Shown: positions 34,978 through 45,164, counted from the stretch's first letter. The stretch is 64,000 nt of DNA from Variovorax fucosicus (GCF_030316825.1 NZ_JASZYU010000001.1:682001-746000); one strand, 5' to 3'. Translations and numbers: made by a program. The notes: generated by a model from the letters alone, not told the origin.

Positions 34978-37611
34978 ATGCGGCTGACCTTGCCGATCAA
35001 GACGGCAATGCTGACGACCTCGCTCGTGCTTGCGCTCGTGGGCGCAGCGGCGGCATGGCAGTACCGAAGCCTCTCCAACAAGTATGTGAGCTTGATGCAG
35101 GAGCAGCAGCAAGCCATGACACAACTGGCTGCCGATGGCATTGACTACAAGATCGGGACGCACCTCAATCTGCTGGCGCGCGAAGCCCGCGGCGCCAATG
35201 CAGAAACCTTCAGTACGGCGCAAGCGCAGCAACGCTTTCTTCAGGAGAGCAGGTTGCGAACGACATTCGACGGCGTTGCCCTGATCGCGCTCGACGGCAA
35301 CATGGTCGCCAGCGATCCGCCGAACGCGAAGGCGGTGAGCATCGCGGATCGGGCTTATTTTCAGCGGGCTCGCAATGGCGGGATCACCGCCATCTCTCCA
35401 CCCTTGCGCGCGCGTACCACCGACCAACCCGCGATCGTGATCGTCGTGCCCGTGAAAGACGGCCACGCGCACGTCGTAGGCTTTCTCGGCGCGGGCCTCG
35501 AGCTCACGCGGCCGAACGTGCTGGGCGACCTCGCACGGGCTCAGGTCGGGGGCGGTGGCCACTATGTCATCGAAACGGCCGGGCCCGATCCGGTCTACAT
35601 CGTTCATCCGGACCCGACGCAGGTACTGCAGCCCGCCTCGGTCGAGGCGGCGGATGGTTTCGGTGGCCTGGTCACCAGCGCCTCCCTGCCGACCACCGGC
35701 TGGACATTGCGCCTGGTGCTGCCCGCCCAGGCAGCGTACGCGCCGCTGGTTGCGGCCCGCAGCACATTGCTGAGTCAGATGCTTCTACTGGCGCTGGTCT
35801 GCAGCGTGCTGGTGTGGGCGGGCACGGTCTGGCTGATGCACCCGATGGGCAAGCTGCACAAGGCCATCAAGAAGTTGCGTCAGTCGCCGGACGGCGATGT
35901 CGCGCTCGATATCCGGGCGGGCGATGAGCGAGGAGACCTCGCGCGCGAATTCGACGCACTGATGCGGGATCTGCGCGACAAGCGCTCCGAGATGGCGGCC
36001 GTGATGGATGCGTCCCCCCTGGGGCTTTTCCGTGCCGACGCTGAAGGCACGATGGTGTACGTCAACGACGCCTACCTGCAGATCCACGGGCTGGATCGGA
36101 GCGAGGCATCCAAAGGCTGGTTGAGCCTGATCCCGGAAGACATCCGGCCGCAGGTATGGAGAGACTGGCAGGAACTCGTCACGAAGAACCAGCCATATCG
36201 GCTCACACAGCGACTGCAGCGCAGCGACGGCGCCGCGGTGCTGATATCCCTGCAGATGCGCCCGGTCGTCGCTGACGGCCGTGTCGTCGGACAGGTAGGC
36301 ACGTTATCGGACATCACGGAGAGAACCCACGCGGAACAGGCGTTGCGCACGCTCACTGCCATCTTCGAAGCGACGCCGGACTACGTCGTCCAGCTGGACA
36401 CCGCCGGGAAGCTGACCTACATGAACCCCGCGGCACGCCGGTGCACGGGCATACCGCTCGATGCGTCGATCACGCATCTCCAGATGGCCGATTTCAATCC
36501 GCCCGAAACGCTGGCGCGCCTCTACAACGAAGTGGTTCCCACGGCCGTGAAGACGGGCCTGTGGATCGGCGAGTCGAACATCTGGAATGCCGACCACCAG
36601 GTGTTCCCGGTGAGCCACCTGGTCATTGCCCACCGTGACAAGAACGGGAAGCTCGAGCGCTTCTCCGGCATCATGCGGGACATCTCGGCGGCCAAGGCCA
36701 CGGAGCGGGCGCTCTCGGAAAGCGAAGCGCGCCTGCGCACGATGGCAGACGCATTGCCGATGCGAGTGGCCTACGTCGATGCATCGCAGCGCTACCAGTT
36801 CGTCAACCAAGCCTACGACGGGACGTTCGGCTTCAGCCGCGATGCCATACCGGGGCGCACCGTCGAGGAACTCCTCGGTGAAACGGCCTATCGCGGGATC
36901 GAGCCGCACCTGAAGACGGTCTTGGCGGGCGAACCCGTGACCTTCCAGAACGAGGTCGTCACGGCGACAGACCATGTCTTCTACGAAGCCAACTACATTC
37001 CCCAGAGAGGCGCCGACGGGAACACGATCATCGGCTTTCATGCGGTCACCACCGACATCACCCGCCAGAAGCGCGAAGAACGGCGGCTGGTTCAACTGGC
37101 GAACCAGGACCCGCTCACCGGGCTGGGCAACCGGAGCGCCTTCGAGAAACGCCTTGCCGAGTCGATGACCGCGGGCCCGGCGAAAGCTGCGCCCATGGCA
37201 CTCATGTACATCGACATCGACCATTTCAAGCAGATCAACGACCGCTGGGGGCACCTCTGCGGCGACGCGCTGCTGCGCGCCGTGGCCGTGCGCCTCTTGC
37301 GCGCGACCCGCGCTGCGGATTTCGTTGCGCGCCTGGGCGGTGACGAGTTCACCGTGATCCTGCAGGCCCTGCGCACGCCGGACGACGCGCGCGCCGTCGC
37401 GGAGAAGATCCTGAAGGAGATGAGCGATCCCTTCGTGCTCGACGACCGCACGCTGAACATCAGCGCAAGCATCGGGGTTGCGTACTACGAAGGCGAAGGG
37501 TCAACCCCGAAACAACTCACGCAGAAGGCGGACGAGATGCTCTACCAGGCCAAGGGGGTGGGTCGCAACAATTGCCAGATGGCAACGTTTCCGGAGTCGA
37601 CTCCCACGTGA
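34978..37611 (+). CDS. Membrane CACHE-HAMP-PAS-GGDEF diguanylate cyclase
   Basis: Protein of 877 residues: TM1 (about 8-28), periplasmic double-CACHE-like sensor (about 30-265, with FDGVALIALDGNMVASDPPN and GFLGAGLELT), TM2 (about 267-290), HAMP, three PAS domains (about 345-460, 465-590, 600-720), then GGDEF at 787-791. It has DIDHFKQINDRWGHLCGD and an RAAD inhibitory site, so an active, product-inhibited cyclase is expected. The ATG at 34978 has an AAAGG site; a GTG at 34873 would add 35 residues without a membrane or domain match. Confidence 0.9.
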   Translation: MRLTLPIKTAMLTTSLVLALVGAAAAWQYRSLSNKYVSLMQEQQQAMTQLAADGIDYKIGTHLNLLAREARGANAETFSTAQAQQRFLQESRLRTTFDGVALIALDGNMVASDPPNAKAVSIADRAYFQRARNGGITAISPPLRARTTDQPAIVIVVPVKDGHAHVVGFLGAGLELTRPNVLGDLARAQVGGGGHYVIETAGPDPVYIVHPDPTQVLQPASVEAADGFGGLVTSASLPTTGWTLRLVLPAQAAYAPLVAARSTLLSQMLLLALVCSVLVWAGTVWLMHPMGKLHKAIKKLRQSPDGDVALDIRAGDERGDLAREFDALMRDLRDKRSEMAAVMDASPLGLFRADAEGTMVYVNDAYLQIHGLDRSEASKGWLSLIPEDIRPQVWRDWQELVTKNQPYRLTQRLQRSDGAAVLISLQMRPVVADGRVVGQVGTLSDITERTHAEQALRTLTAIFEATPDYVVQLDTAGKLTYMNPAARRCTGIPLDASITHLQMADFNPPETLARLYNEVVPTAVKTGLWIGESNIWNADHQVFPVSHLVIAHRDKNGKLERFSGIMRDISAAKATERALSESEARLRTMADALPMRVAYVDASQRYQFVNQAYDGTFGFSRDAIPGRTVEELLGETAYRGIEPHLKTVLAGEPVTFQNEVVTATDHVFYEANYIPQRGADGNTIIGFHAVTTDITRQKREERRLVQLANQDPLTGLGNRSAFEKRLAESMTAGPAKAAPMALMYIDIDHFKQINDRWGHLCGDALLRAVAVRLLRATRAADFVARLGGDEFTVILQALRTPDDARAVAEKILKEMSDPFVLDDRTLNISASIGVAYYEGEGSTPKQLTQKADEMLYQAKGVGRNNCQMATFPESTPT

Positions 37612-37820
37612 ACACCGGACGAGCCGCCGGGCAACCCAAACAAAAAATGCCCCGGAAGGGGATACCGAGCTTCGGCACTTGCCGGTGAGCATGATCACTT
37701 CCGCCCCTTTTCCTGCACCGTCTCGATCGTCCTCATCCCCCTTCGACAACACACCCGCAGACCTTGTGCCAGGCCGAGCGCGGTATCCTTGCGCACCCAC
37801 TGTATGGGTGGGGAAACTTT

Positions 37821-39011
37821 TTGGACAAGGACAAGCACGCAGACGGCCTAAGAGGCATAGCAGCCTTTACCGTTTTCATTTCGCACTTTCTCTTGGCGTT
37901 CTTTCCGGCTGGCTTGGTTCTGCTCTTTCCCGGCGTAGCCGGAGAAGGCGCACTCGTCGGGAAAGTCGAGCAGGTGATCAATACCCCCTTCCTTTCCCTT
38001 TTGTGGAACGGCCGCTTCTCGGTTAGCGTGTTCTTCGTGCTCAGTGGCTACGTGCTCACGAAGGCCTTCGTGGAGCGCGGCGACCCCGAGATCCTGCGGG
38101 CGATGGCCGCTCAGCGCTACCTCAGGCTCGGCATCCCGGTTTTCTTCAGCGTCGCCCTTGCATTCGTCCTGATGACCACGGTGGGGTACAAGATCGATGG
38201 CACTCTTGCTCTCACCAGTTCGGCGTGGCTGTTGAGTCAGAAACTCCCCAGTGGCCCGGACGTTTGGGCCGCCTTGCGCGAAGGCTTGTATGGATCCATG
38301 GTCACCGATCAGCACTATTACAACCCCGCACTCTGGACGATGCGCATGGAGTTCATCGGCTCGATGCTGATCTTCGCCTACCGGCTCATTGCTTGGCCGG
38401 GCAGGCGATCCATCTTGGCCGCCACCATCTACGTGGCCTTGATCTTCTTCTTGGTTCCGCAGTTTTGGCCTTTCTACCTGGCCTTCTTGTTGGGGAGCCA
38501 TATCGGAGAGTGGCCCCGGCCTCAGCGCAAGGTTGTGGCGTGGTTCACCGCAATCGCGGGCCTCGCGCTCGCCAGCGTCGATGCATCCCCGATGTTTTCC
38601 TGGATGAACGCGCTGCCGCTTGAGCTCGAGACTCGATTCCAGCTCTACTGCGTCCTTGGCGGCGCCTTGGTGGTGTACGGCGTGCGCGGAGGTGCGTTCT
38701 CCTTGTTGCTGGGGAGCCCCTTCGCCCAGTTCCTGGGCCGAATTTCCTTCCCGTTCTACCTCGTCCACCTTCCGATCCTCTTCACTGTCGGATGCGGCAC
38801 ATTCAACTGGCTACTGCAAGAACGTCTGGCCTCGCGCAGCGCCGCCGCAAGCGCAGCTTTCGTGGCCACGTCGGCAGTCATCATCGTGGTTGCATGGGCG
38901 TTCGAGAAGGTCATCGACACGCCAGCAATTCGCTTTGCCAAGTTTCTCTTTCCAACCCGAAGGGTGGCCGGGGCCACCCCCTCCGCTGGTACTCGCCCCG
39001 TTCTGGCCTAG
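37821..39011 (+). CDS. Acyltransferase-3 family membrane protein
   Basis: O-acyltransferase of the OafA/YrhL group: a multi-pass inner-membrane protein that usually moves acetyl or other acyl groups onto surface sugars. The family start ADGLRGIAAFTVFISHFLLAF carries the conserved D-G-L-R-G and the catalytic-type His in the first helix. RFSVSVFFVLSGYVLTKAF follows, and there are about ten hydrophobic helices. The start is uncertain: TTG at 37821 after a GGGG stretch, or TTG at 37764. Base composition looks lower in GC than its neighbours, which may mean later acquisition. No polysaccharide genes adjoin it. Length about 396 residues. Confidence 0.82.
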   Translation: MDKDKHADGLRGIAAFTVFISHFLLAFFPAGLVLLFPGVAGEGALVGKVEQVINTPFLSLLWNGRFSVSVFFVLSGYVLTKAFVERGDPEILRAMAAQRYLRLGIPVFFSVALAFVLMTTVGYKIDGTLALTSSAWLLSQKLPSGPDVWAALREGLYGSMVTDQHYYNPALWTMRMEFIGSMLIFAYRLIAWPGRRSILAATIYVALIFFLVPQFWPFYLAFLLGSHIGEWPRPQRKVVAWFTAIAGLALASVDASPMFSWMNALPLELETRFQLYCVLGGALVVYGVRGGAFSLLLGSPFAQFLGRISFPFYLVHLPILFTVGCGTFNWLLQERLASRSAAASAAFVATSAVIIVVAWAFEKVIDTPAIRFAKFLFPTRRVAGATPSAGTRPVLA

Positions 39012-39098
39012 TACCATTCGGATTCGCAACAGATCCGCGCTTGCTTGCTTGTGGCTGCGAAATATCAAAACGCGATGTGAAGCGCCCAAACGCAAAAA

Positions 39099-39117
39099 AG
39101 CCCCGGCTGGCGGGGCT
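39099..39117 (-). terminator. Intrinsic terminator after tRNA-Ser
   Basis: Stem AGCCCCG (39099-39105) and CGGGGCT (39111-39117) with a 5-nt loop. The six A residues just before it on the plus strand give a T6 run on the minus strand, so it ends transcription coming from serS and tRNA-Ser. A short TT on the other side could make it weakly bidirectional for the acyltransferase gene. Confidence 0.75.
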
Positions 39118-39163
39118 TTCGGGGCGTTTTCGATTCACCGTGAAGTGATCTGGAAGCCATTCC

Positions 39164-39253
39164 TGGAGGAGAGGGAGGGATTCGAACCCTCGGTACTATC
39201 GCTAGTACGCCTGATTTCGAGTCAGGTACATTCGACCACTCTGCCACCTCTCC
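39164..39253 (-). tRNA. tRNA-Ser (anticodon CGA)
   Basis: Acceptor stem GGAGAGG (5' end at 39253) pairs with CCTCTCC. The anticodon loop CTCGAAA lies in the stem CCTGA/TCAGG, giving anticodon CGA, which reads UCG. The long variable arm is typical of serine tRNAs, and the T-loop is GGTTCGAATC. The 3' CCA is encoded. It is 90 nt long. It lies about 55 bp downstream of serS on the same strand, so synthetase and substrate tRNA are probably transcribed together. Confidence 0.96.
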
Positions 39254-39308
39254 GGTGTCTGTCGAGCCTGCGATTCTAGCAGGCATTTTTGGGCGCCTTT
39301 TCAGCCGC

Positions 39309-40649
<1,341 letters not shown>

Positions 40650-40698
40650 TTAGGCGGGGCTACCATGGCGCTTCACCCGTCACTCTCCAGGAGACACC

Positions 40699-41115
40699 AT
40701 GGAAGCCTATCTGTCCTTCGACGGCAATTGCGCCGAGGCCTTTGCGTTCTACGGGCAGTGCCTTGGCGGCAAGACGCTGTTCAGCATGACCTTCGGGGAG
40801 AGCCCGATGGGTGCCCAGACGCCGGACGCGCTCAAAGGAAAAATCATGCACGCGACTTTCGAGGCGCGCGGCCAGAAGATCATGGGCTCTGACATGCCGC
40901 CGGGCATGGCCTTCGAGGGCTACAAGGGCTTCTCGCTGTCGGTGCAGTCCAAGACCGCGGACGAGGGCCAAAAGCTGTTCGACGCGCTCGCGGCCGGCGG
41001 CAAGGTCACGATGCCCTACGGCCCGCAGTTCTGGTCGACCGGGTTCGGCATGCTCGAAGACAAGTTCGGCGTGCCGTGGATGGTGAATTGCGAGCAGCCG
41101 CCCGCAGCCGGCTGA
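40699..41115 (+). CDS. VOC-family protein (PhnB/glyoxalase-like)
   Basis: Protein of 138 residues with the PhnB-type VOC fold: YLSFDGNCAEAFAFYGQCLGGK at the N-terminus, and the C-terminal FWSTGFGMLEDKFGVPWMVN. Such proteins are close to PhnB and 3-demethylubiquinone-like VOC domains; most have no known substrate. The ATG at 40699 has a strong CCAGGAGAC ribosome site. It is divergent from serS, with 58 bp between the starts, and convergent with the dehydratase gene. Confidence 0.85.
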   Translation: MEAYLSFDGNCAEAFAFYGQCLGGKTLFSMTFGESPMGAQTPDALKGKIMHATFEARGQKIMGSDMPPGMAFEGYKGFSLSVQSKTADEGQKLFDALAAGGKVTMPYGPQFWSTGFGMLEDKFGVPWMVNCEQPPAAG

Positions 41116-41122
41116 ACGCGCC

Positions 41123-42109
41123 TCAGGCCAGCGTCGCAGGGTCGACGTTCGCCCCGCAGACGATCAGGCACACCCGCTCGCCCGCGCGCGGCACGTAGGC
41201 GCCGGTCTGCAGTGCGGCCAGCGGCAGGGCCGCCGCCGGCTCCACCGCGAGCTTGAGCTCCTTCCAGAGCCACAACTGCGCGGCGCGGATCGCCTCGTCG
41301 GGCAGCAGCCGTGCATCGCGCACCTGGCGCTGCGTGATCTCCCACGAGATGGCGCCGATGCGCCGTGCCCCAAGCGAATCCGCTGCCACGCCACCGACCT
41401 CGACATCGACCGGCTCGCCGGCCTCGCGCGCGCGAAACAGCGTTGGCGCACGCTCGGGCTCCAGCGCCACCACGCGGCTGCGCTGGCCGAACCACGCGGC
41501 CAGCCCACCGATCAGTCCGCCGCCGCCGACGCTCACCAGCACCGAATCGGGCAAGCCTCCCTGCCGCTCGATTTCATGACCCAGCGTGCCGGCGCCGGCC
41601 ACCACTTCGGGCTGGTCGTAGGCGTGCGTGAGCAGCGCACCCGTCTCGCGCTGGCGCGCCAGGCAGGCGGCGAGCGCATCGGAATAAAGCTCGCCGACGA
41701 CGATCACCGTGGCGCCCAACGCGCGCAACCTTGCGCGCTTGGCTTCAGGCGACACGCCGGGCAGGAACACCTCACAGCGAACGCCGAGGGCGCGTGCCGC
41801 AGCCGCGGTCGCGATGCCGGCGTTGCCGCCGGAGGCCACGATCACGCCGCTGGCGGGGATCTCGTTGGCCAGCAGGCGGTTCATCATGCCGCGCGCCTTG
41901 AAGCTGCCGCCGGTCTGCAGGTGCTCGAGCTTGAGCCAGCACTCGACGCCGTCGGCCAGCTTGAGCCCCAGCGCGGAAGCAGGCAACTTCCACAGCGGGG
42001 TTTCACGCACAAAGTGGCTTGCGCGCCCATGCAGCCTGTGCGACGCAGCATCGATTTCGCGGCGCCAGTCGGTATCCGGCACCACGGCTGCCCTGCTGGG
42101 CGCGCTCAC
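41123..42109 (-). CDS. PLP-dependent threonine/serine dehydratase-family enzyme
   Basis: Fold type II pyridoxal-phosphate enzyme of 328 residues. The Schiff-base lysine is in GGSFKARG (near residue 72), the substrate loop is SGGNAGIA, and the phosphate-binding glycine loop is SVGGGGLIGG. There is no ACT regulatory domain, so it resembles catabolic threonine/serine dehydratases rather than biosynthetic IlvA. The exact substrate is not certain. The start is GTG at 42109, overlapping the ispH stop (GTGA), so it is coupled to ispH. Confidence 0.85.
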   Translation of the reverse strand: MSAPSRAAVVPDTDWRREIDAASHRLHGRASHFVRETPLWKLPASALGLKLADGVECWLKLEHLQTGGSFKARGMMNRLLANEIPASGVIVASGGNAGIATAAAARALGVRCEVFLPGVSPEAKRARLRALGATVIVVGELYSDALAACLARQRETGALLTHAYDQPEVVAGAGTLGHEIERQGGLPDSVLVSVGGGGLIGGLAAWFGQRSRVVALEPERAPTLFRAREAGEPVDVEVGGVAADSLGARRIGAISWEITQRQVRDARLLPDEAIRAAQLWLWKELKLAVEPAAALPLAALQTGAYVPRAGERVCLIVCGANVDPATLA

Positions 42110-43089
42110 GATATGTGCCCTGGCGGCGGAATGTCGTCGAGCTTGAGGCCCTTGGGCAGCGGGAACTTGATGGTTTCCTCGATGCCGTCCATCTTGCGCA
42201 CCGACACCGCGCCGAGCGCCTTGACACGGTCGATCACCTCGTGCACCAGCACCTCGGGCGCCGAGGCACCGGCCGTGAGGCCGATGCGGCTTTTGCCTTC
42301 GAACCACTCCGGCTTGAGCTCGTCGGCCGAGTCGACCATGTAGCTTTCGGTGCCGAGCCGCTGCGCAAGCTCGCGCAACCGGTTGCTGTTGGAGCTGGTA
42401 GGGCTGCCGACCACGATCACCAGGTCGACCTGCGGGCTCATGATCTTGATCGCATCCTGCCGGTTCTGCGTGGCATAGCAGATGTCCTGCTGCTTGGGCT
42501 CGCGCACCTTCGGAAAACGGGCGCGCACGGCAGCCGCGATTTCGGCCGCGTCGTCCACGCTCAGCGTGGTCTGCGTGACGACGGCCAGCCGGTCGGTCTG
42601 GCCGGGCTGCACACGGGCCACGTCTTCCACGTCTTCGACCAGGTGGATGCCACTGGTGAGCTGGCCCATGGTGCCCTCGACTTCGGGGTGCCCCTTGTGG
42701 CCGATCATGATGAACTCGTAGCCTTCCTTGGCAAGCTTGGCCACCTCGACGTGCACCTTGCTCACCAGCGGGCAGGTGGCGTCGAAAACGTCGAAGCCGC
42801 GCTGCTGCGCCTCGAGCTGCACCGCCTTGCTGACGCCGTGCGCGCTGAACACCAGCGTGGAGCCGGGCGGCACGTCGGCCAGGTCTTCGATGAAGACCGC
42901 GCCCTTGGACTTGAGCTCGTTCACCACGTAGGTGTTGTGCACGATCTCGTGGCGCACATAGATCGGCGCGCCGAACTTGGCGATGGCGCGCTCGACGATC
43001 TCGATCGCGCGATCCACGCCGGCGCAAAAACCGCGCGGCTCGGCCAGCAGGATTTCCTGCGGGCTGGGGATGACGTCAGGCGCACTCAC
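42106..43089 (-). CDS. ispH: 4-hydroxy-3-methylbut-2-enyl diphosphate reductase
   Basis: Last enzyme of the MEP isoprenoid pathway, a [4Fe-4S] reductase making IPP and DMAPP. The three cluster cysteines are in RGFCAGV (C22), DATCPLV and DICYATQNR. The substrate-binding SPTSSNSNRL is also present, as is the EH pair in VRHEIVHNTYVV. The length is 327 residues. The start is GTG at 43089, overlapping the stop of the FKBP gene (GTGA). The fkpB-ispH pairing is common in proteobacteria. Confidence 0.96.
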   Translation of the reverse strand: MSAPDVIPSPQEILLAEPRGFCAGVDRAIEIVERAIAKFGAPIYVRHEIVHNTYVVNELKSKGAVFIEDLADVPPGSTLVFSAHGVSKAVQLEAQQRGFDVFDATCPLVSKVHVEVAKLAKEGYEFIMIGHKGHPEVEGTMGQLTSGIHLVEDVEDVARVQPGQTDRLAVVTQTTLSVDDAAEIAAAVRARFPKVREPKQQDICYATQNRQDAIKIMSPQVDLVIVVGSPTSSNSNRLRELAQRLGTESYMVDSADELKPEWFEGKSRIGLTAGASAPEVLVHEVIDRVKALGAVSVRKMDGIEETIKFPLPKGLKLDDIPPPGHIS

Positions 43090-43544
43090 AGCACGCCGAT
43101 CAGTTGCACTTCGAAGGTCACGGGCTGGCCTGCGAGCGGATGGTTGAAGTCGAAGCGCACCGCGGTGTCGTTCGATTCGATCACCGCCCCGGCGTAGCTG
43201 CCGGTGCCGTCGGGCGTTGGGAACTGCACCACGTCGCCGACCGCGTATTTTTCGTCGGGGTCGCCCATCCGCGCGAGGAGCGTCTTCGCAACCCACTGCT
43301 GCATTTCGGCATTGCGCTCCCCAAAGGCCTCGCCGGCCGGCAGCTCGAAGGTGGCGTGCGTGCCCTCGGCCAGGCCGATCAGGCGCTGCTCCATCGCAGG
43401 CGAAAGCTCGCCGGTGCCGAGCGACAGCGTGGCCGGCTTGTCGGCAAAGGTGTTGATGATGTCGCCCGCAGGGCCGGCCAGCCGGTAGTGCAGCGTGAGA
43501 AAGGAGCCGGCCGAAACGACGGCGGCGGAAGTAGGCAAAGACAA
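43086..43544 (-). CDS. fkpB: FKBP-type peptidyl-prolyl isomerase (SlpA/FkpB-like)
   Basis: Cytosolic proline isomerase and chaperone of the SlpA group, 152 residues from the chosen start. It has the split FKBP fold (GSFLTLHYRLAGPAG, then TLSLGTGELSPAMEQRLIGLAEG) with the IF insert region and the C-terminal DFNHPLAGQPVTFEVQL. The start is uncertain: TTG at 43544 sits about 28 nt after a -10-like TAAAAT on the minus strand, while an ATG at 43589 lies upstream of that element and only 15 bp from divergent radC. First gene of the coupled fkpB-ispH-dehydratase operon. Confidence 0.87.
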   Translation of the reverse strand: MSLPTSAAVVSAGSFLTLHYRLAGPAGDIINTFADKPATLSLGTGELSPAMEQRLIGLAEGTHATFELPAGEAFGERNAEMQQWVAKTLLARMGDPDEKYAVGDVVQFPTPDGTGSYAGAVIESNDTAVRFDFNHPLAGQPVTFEVQLIGVL

Positions 43545-43604
43545 AGTGGGCGTCCCGATAAACTCGCCCCATTTTAGGGAGGCGGGCATGCGCCCGCGGC
43601 TGCA

Positions 43605-44282
43605 ATGGCATTCAAGGATCTGCCGGCCGACATGCGCCCGCGCGAAAAGCTCATCGCGCGGGGCCCCGCCGCGCTCGGCGATGCCGAATTGCTCGCCCTG
43701 CTGCTGCGCACCGGCATGGCGGGCAAGAACGTGCTGCAGATGTCGCAGGAGCTGCTCGACACCTTCGGCGGCATCGCCGGCCTGCTGCACACCGGCCTGG
43801 ATGAGCTGAAGAAGATCAAGGGCCTCGGCGGTACCGCCAAGCGCGCCGAACTGATCGCGGTGCTGGAACTGGCGCGCCGCGCACTGGCCGAGCGGCTGAA
43901 GGAGCGCGCGGTGTTCGACTCCCCGGACGCGGTCGGCCAATACCTCCAGTTGCACATCGCCTCGCGGCCGTACGAGGTGTTTGCGGCGCTGTTCCTCGAC
44001 GCGCAGCACCGCCTCATCGCCATGGAGGAACTGTTCCGCGGCACGCTCACGCAGACCAGCGTCTACCCGCGGGAGGTGGTGGTTCGCGCGCTGCACCACC
44101 ATGCCGCCGCCGTGGTGCTGGCGCACAACCATCCGAGCGGCGGCGTCGAGCCCTCGCGGGCCGACGAGGCGCTCACGCAGGCGCTCAAGGCCGCGCTGGC
44201 GCTGGTCGATGTGCGGGTGCTCGACCACGTCATCGTGGCCGCCGGCCGCACACTGTCGATGGCAGAACGCGGCCTGGTCTGA
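43605..44282 (+). CDS. radC: RadC-family JAB-domain protein
   Basis: Protein of 225 residues with an N-terminal helix-hairpin-helix (about 25-95, including [19 protein letters not shown]) and a C-terminal JAB/MPN metal domain. The JAMM motif is complete: H174, H176, S184 and D187 in [14 protein letters not shown]. Although named as a DNA repair gene, its role in repair is doubtful in the literature. The ATG at 43605 gives [15 protein letters not shown]. It is divergent from the FKBP gene and followed by an Smr-domain gene. Confidence 0.94.
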   Translation: MAFKDLPADMRPREKLIARGPAALGDAELLALLLRTGMAGKNVLQMSQELLDTFGGIAGLLHTGLDELKKIKGLGGTAKRAELIAVLELARRALAERLKERAVFDSPDAVGQYLQLHIASRPYEVFAALFLDAQHRLIAMEELFRGTLTQTSVYPREVVVRALHHHAAAVVLAHNHPSGGVEPSRADEALTQALKAALALVDVRVLDHVIVAAGRTLSMAERGLV

Positions 44283-44316
44283 ACCGGGCGGCCGAGCGCC
44301 GTGAGAGGATGTGGGC

Positions 44317-44973
44317 ATGCCTTCCAAGCCTCCTGGTCTCAAGAGCCTTGCCGATCTGAAATCGGTGCAGCGCACGCTGGCCGAAACGCGCGAGCGCGAA
44401 GCGGCGCAAGCCGCGGCGCGTGCGGCCGCCGAGAAGAAGCGGCTGGCCGAGCAGGATCTGTTTTCGCGCGCGATCGGCGCCACGCAGCCGCTGCGCCGCC
44501 AGGCGGCGGTGCCGCTCGCGCCCGAACCGCCCGCGCCGATTCCTTTTCAGCACCAGCTCGACGAGCAGCGCGTGCTGCGCGAATCGATCAGCGACGAGTT
44601 CGACGTGACGACGCTGCTCGATGTCGACGACGCGATGAGCTTTCGCCGTCCCGGCATCGGCACCGACGTGACGCGCAAGCTGCGCGCCGGCGAGTGGGCG
44701 ATCCAGCGCCAGGTCGATCTGCACGGCCTGCGCAGCGACGCGGCACGCGAGGCGTTGGGCGCCTTCATCCGCACGGCGCACCGTCAGGGCGTGCGCTGTG
44801 TGCGGGTGGTGCATGGCAAGGGCCTTGGCTCCCCCGGCAAGCAGCCGGTGCTGAAGACGAAGGCGCAGCGCTGGCTGATCCAGAAGAACGAGGTGCTGGC
44901 CTTCGTGCAGGCCAAGCCGGCCGAGGGTGGCGCGGGGGCGCTCGTGGTGCTGCTGGCGCCCGTCGGGCGCTGA
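44317..44973 (+). CDS. Smr/MutS2-domain endonuclease-like protein
   Basis: Protein of 218 residues. The N-terminal half is a charged, Ala/Arg-rich coil with no known fold (about 1-100). The C-terminal half is an Smr domain: DLHGLRSDAAREALGAFI, RCVRVVHGKGLGSPG and the final ALVVLLAPVGR. The DLHG and HGKG motifs match YdaL/SmrA-type nicking endonucleases. The ATG at 44317 is spaced correctly from a GAGAGGA ribosome site. It lies 34 bp after radC in the same direction. Confidence 0.9.
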   Translation: MPSKPPGLKSLADLKSVQRTLAETREREAAQAAARAAAEKKRLAEQDLFSRAIGATQPLRRQAAVPLAPEPPAPIPFQHQLDEQRVLRESISDEFDVTTLLDVDDAMSFRRPGIGTDVTRKLRAGEWAIQRQVDLHGLRSDAAREALGAFIRTAHRQGVRCVRVVHGKGLGSPGKQPVLKTKAQRWLIQKNEVLAFVQAKPAEGGAGALVVLLAPVGR

Positions 44974-45016
44974 GGTTTAGACCGGATCACATTTCGGGGC
45001 AGGCCGCGTCCAGGAT

Positions 45017-45104
45017 CAGGGCGGTGGGGCACGCTGCGCAGCGAAATAAAGGAGGAGGCCGCAGGCCGGGGGACATTCGCGGAGCAGCGTGCCCCGCCGC
45101 CCTG
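45017..45104. repeat. Long-stem intergenic palindrome
   Basis: Arms 45017-45037 and 45084-45104 are reverse complements over 21 bases, with 20 Watson-Crick pairs and one G-T pair, around a 46-nt loop that holds AAATAAAGGAGGAGG. It lies in the 191-bp gap between the convergent Smr and flavin reductase genes. It could act as a bidirectional terminator or be a member of an intergenic repeat family; no coding capacity is evident. Confidence 0.75.
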
Positions 45105-45164
45105 AGCCCGCCCCAGAACCTCAGCGCTCAGATCAACGCCGGACTCTGGGGACGCAAGACCGTA

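Noticed and set aside
37640..37680. Hairpin CCCC-GGAA-GGGG after the 35.0 kb cyclase gene as a terminator
   Set aside because: Only a four-pair stem with no following T-run.
39164..39253. tRNA-Ser as an integration site for a mobile element
   Set aside because: No integrase gene, no direct repeat of the tRNA end and no phage genes were seen on either side.
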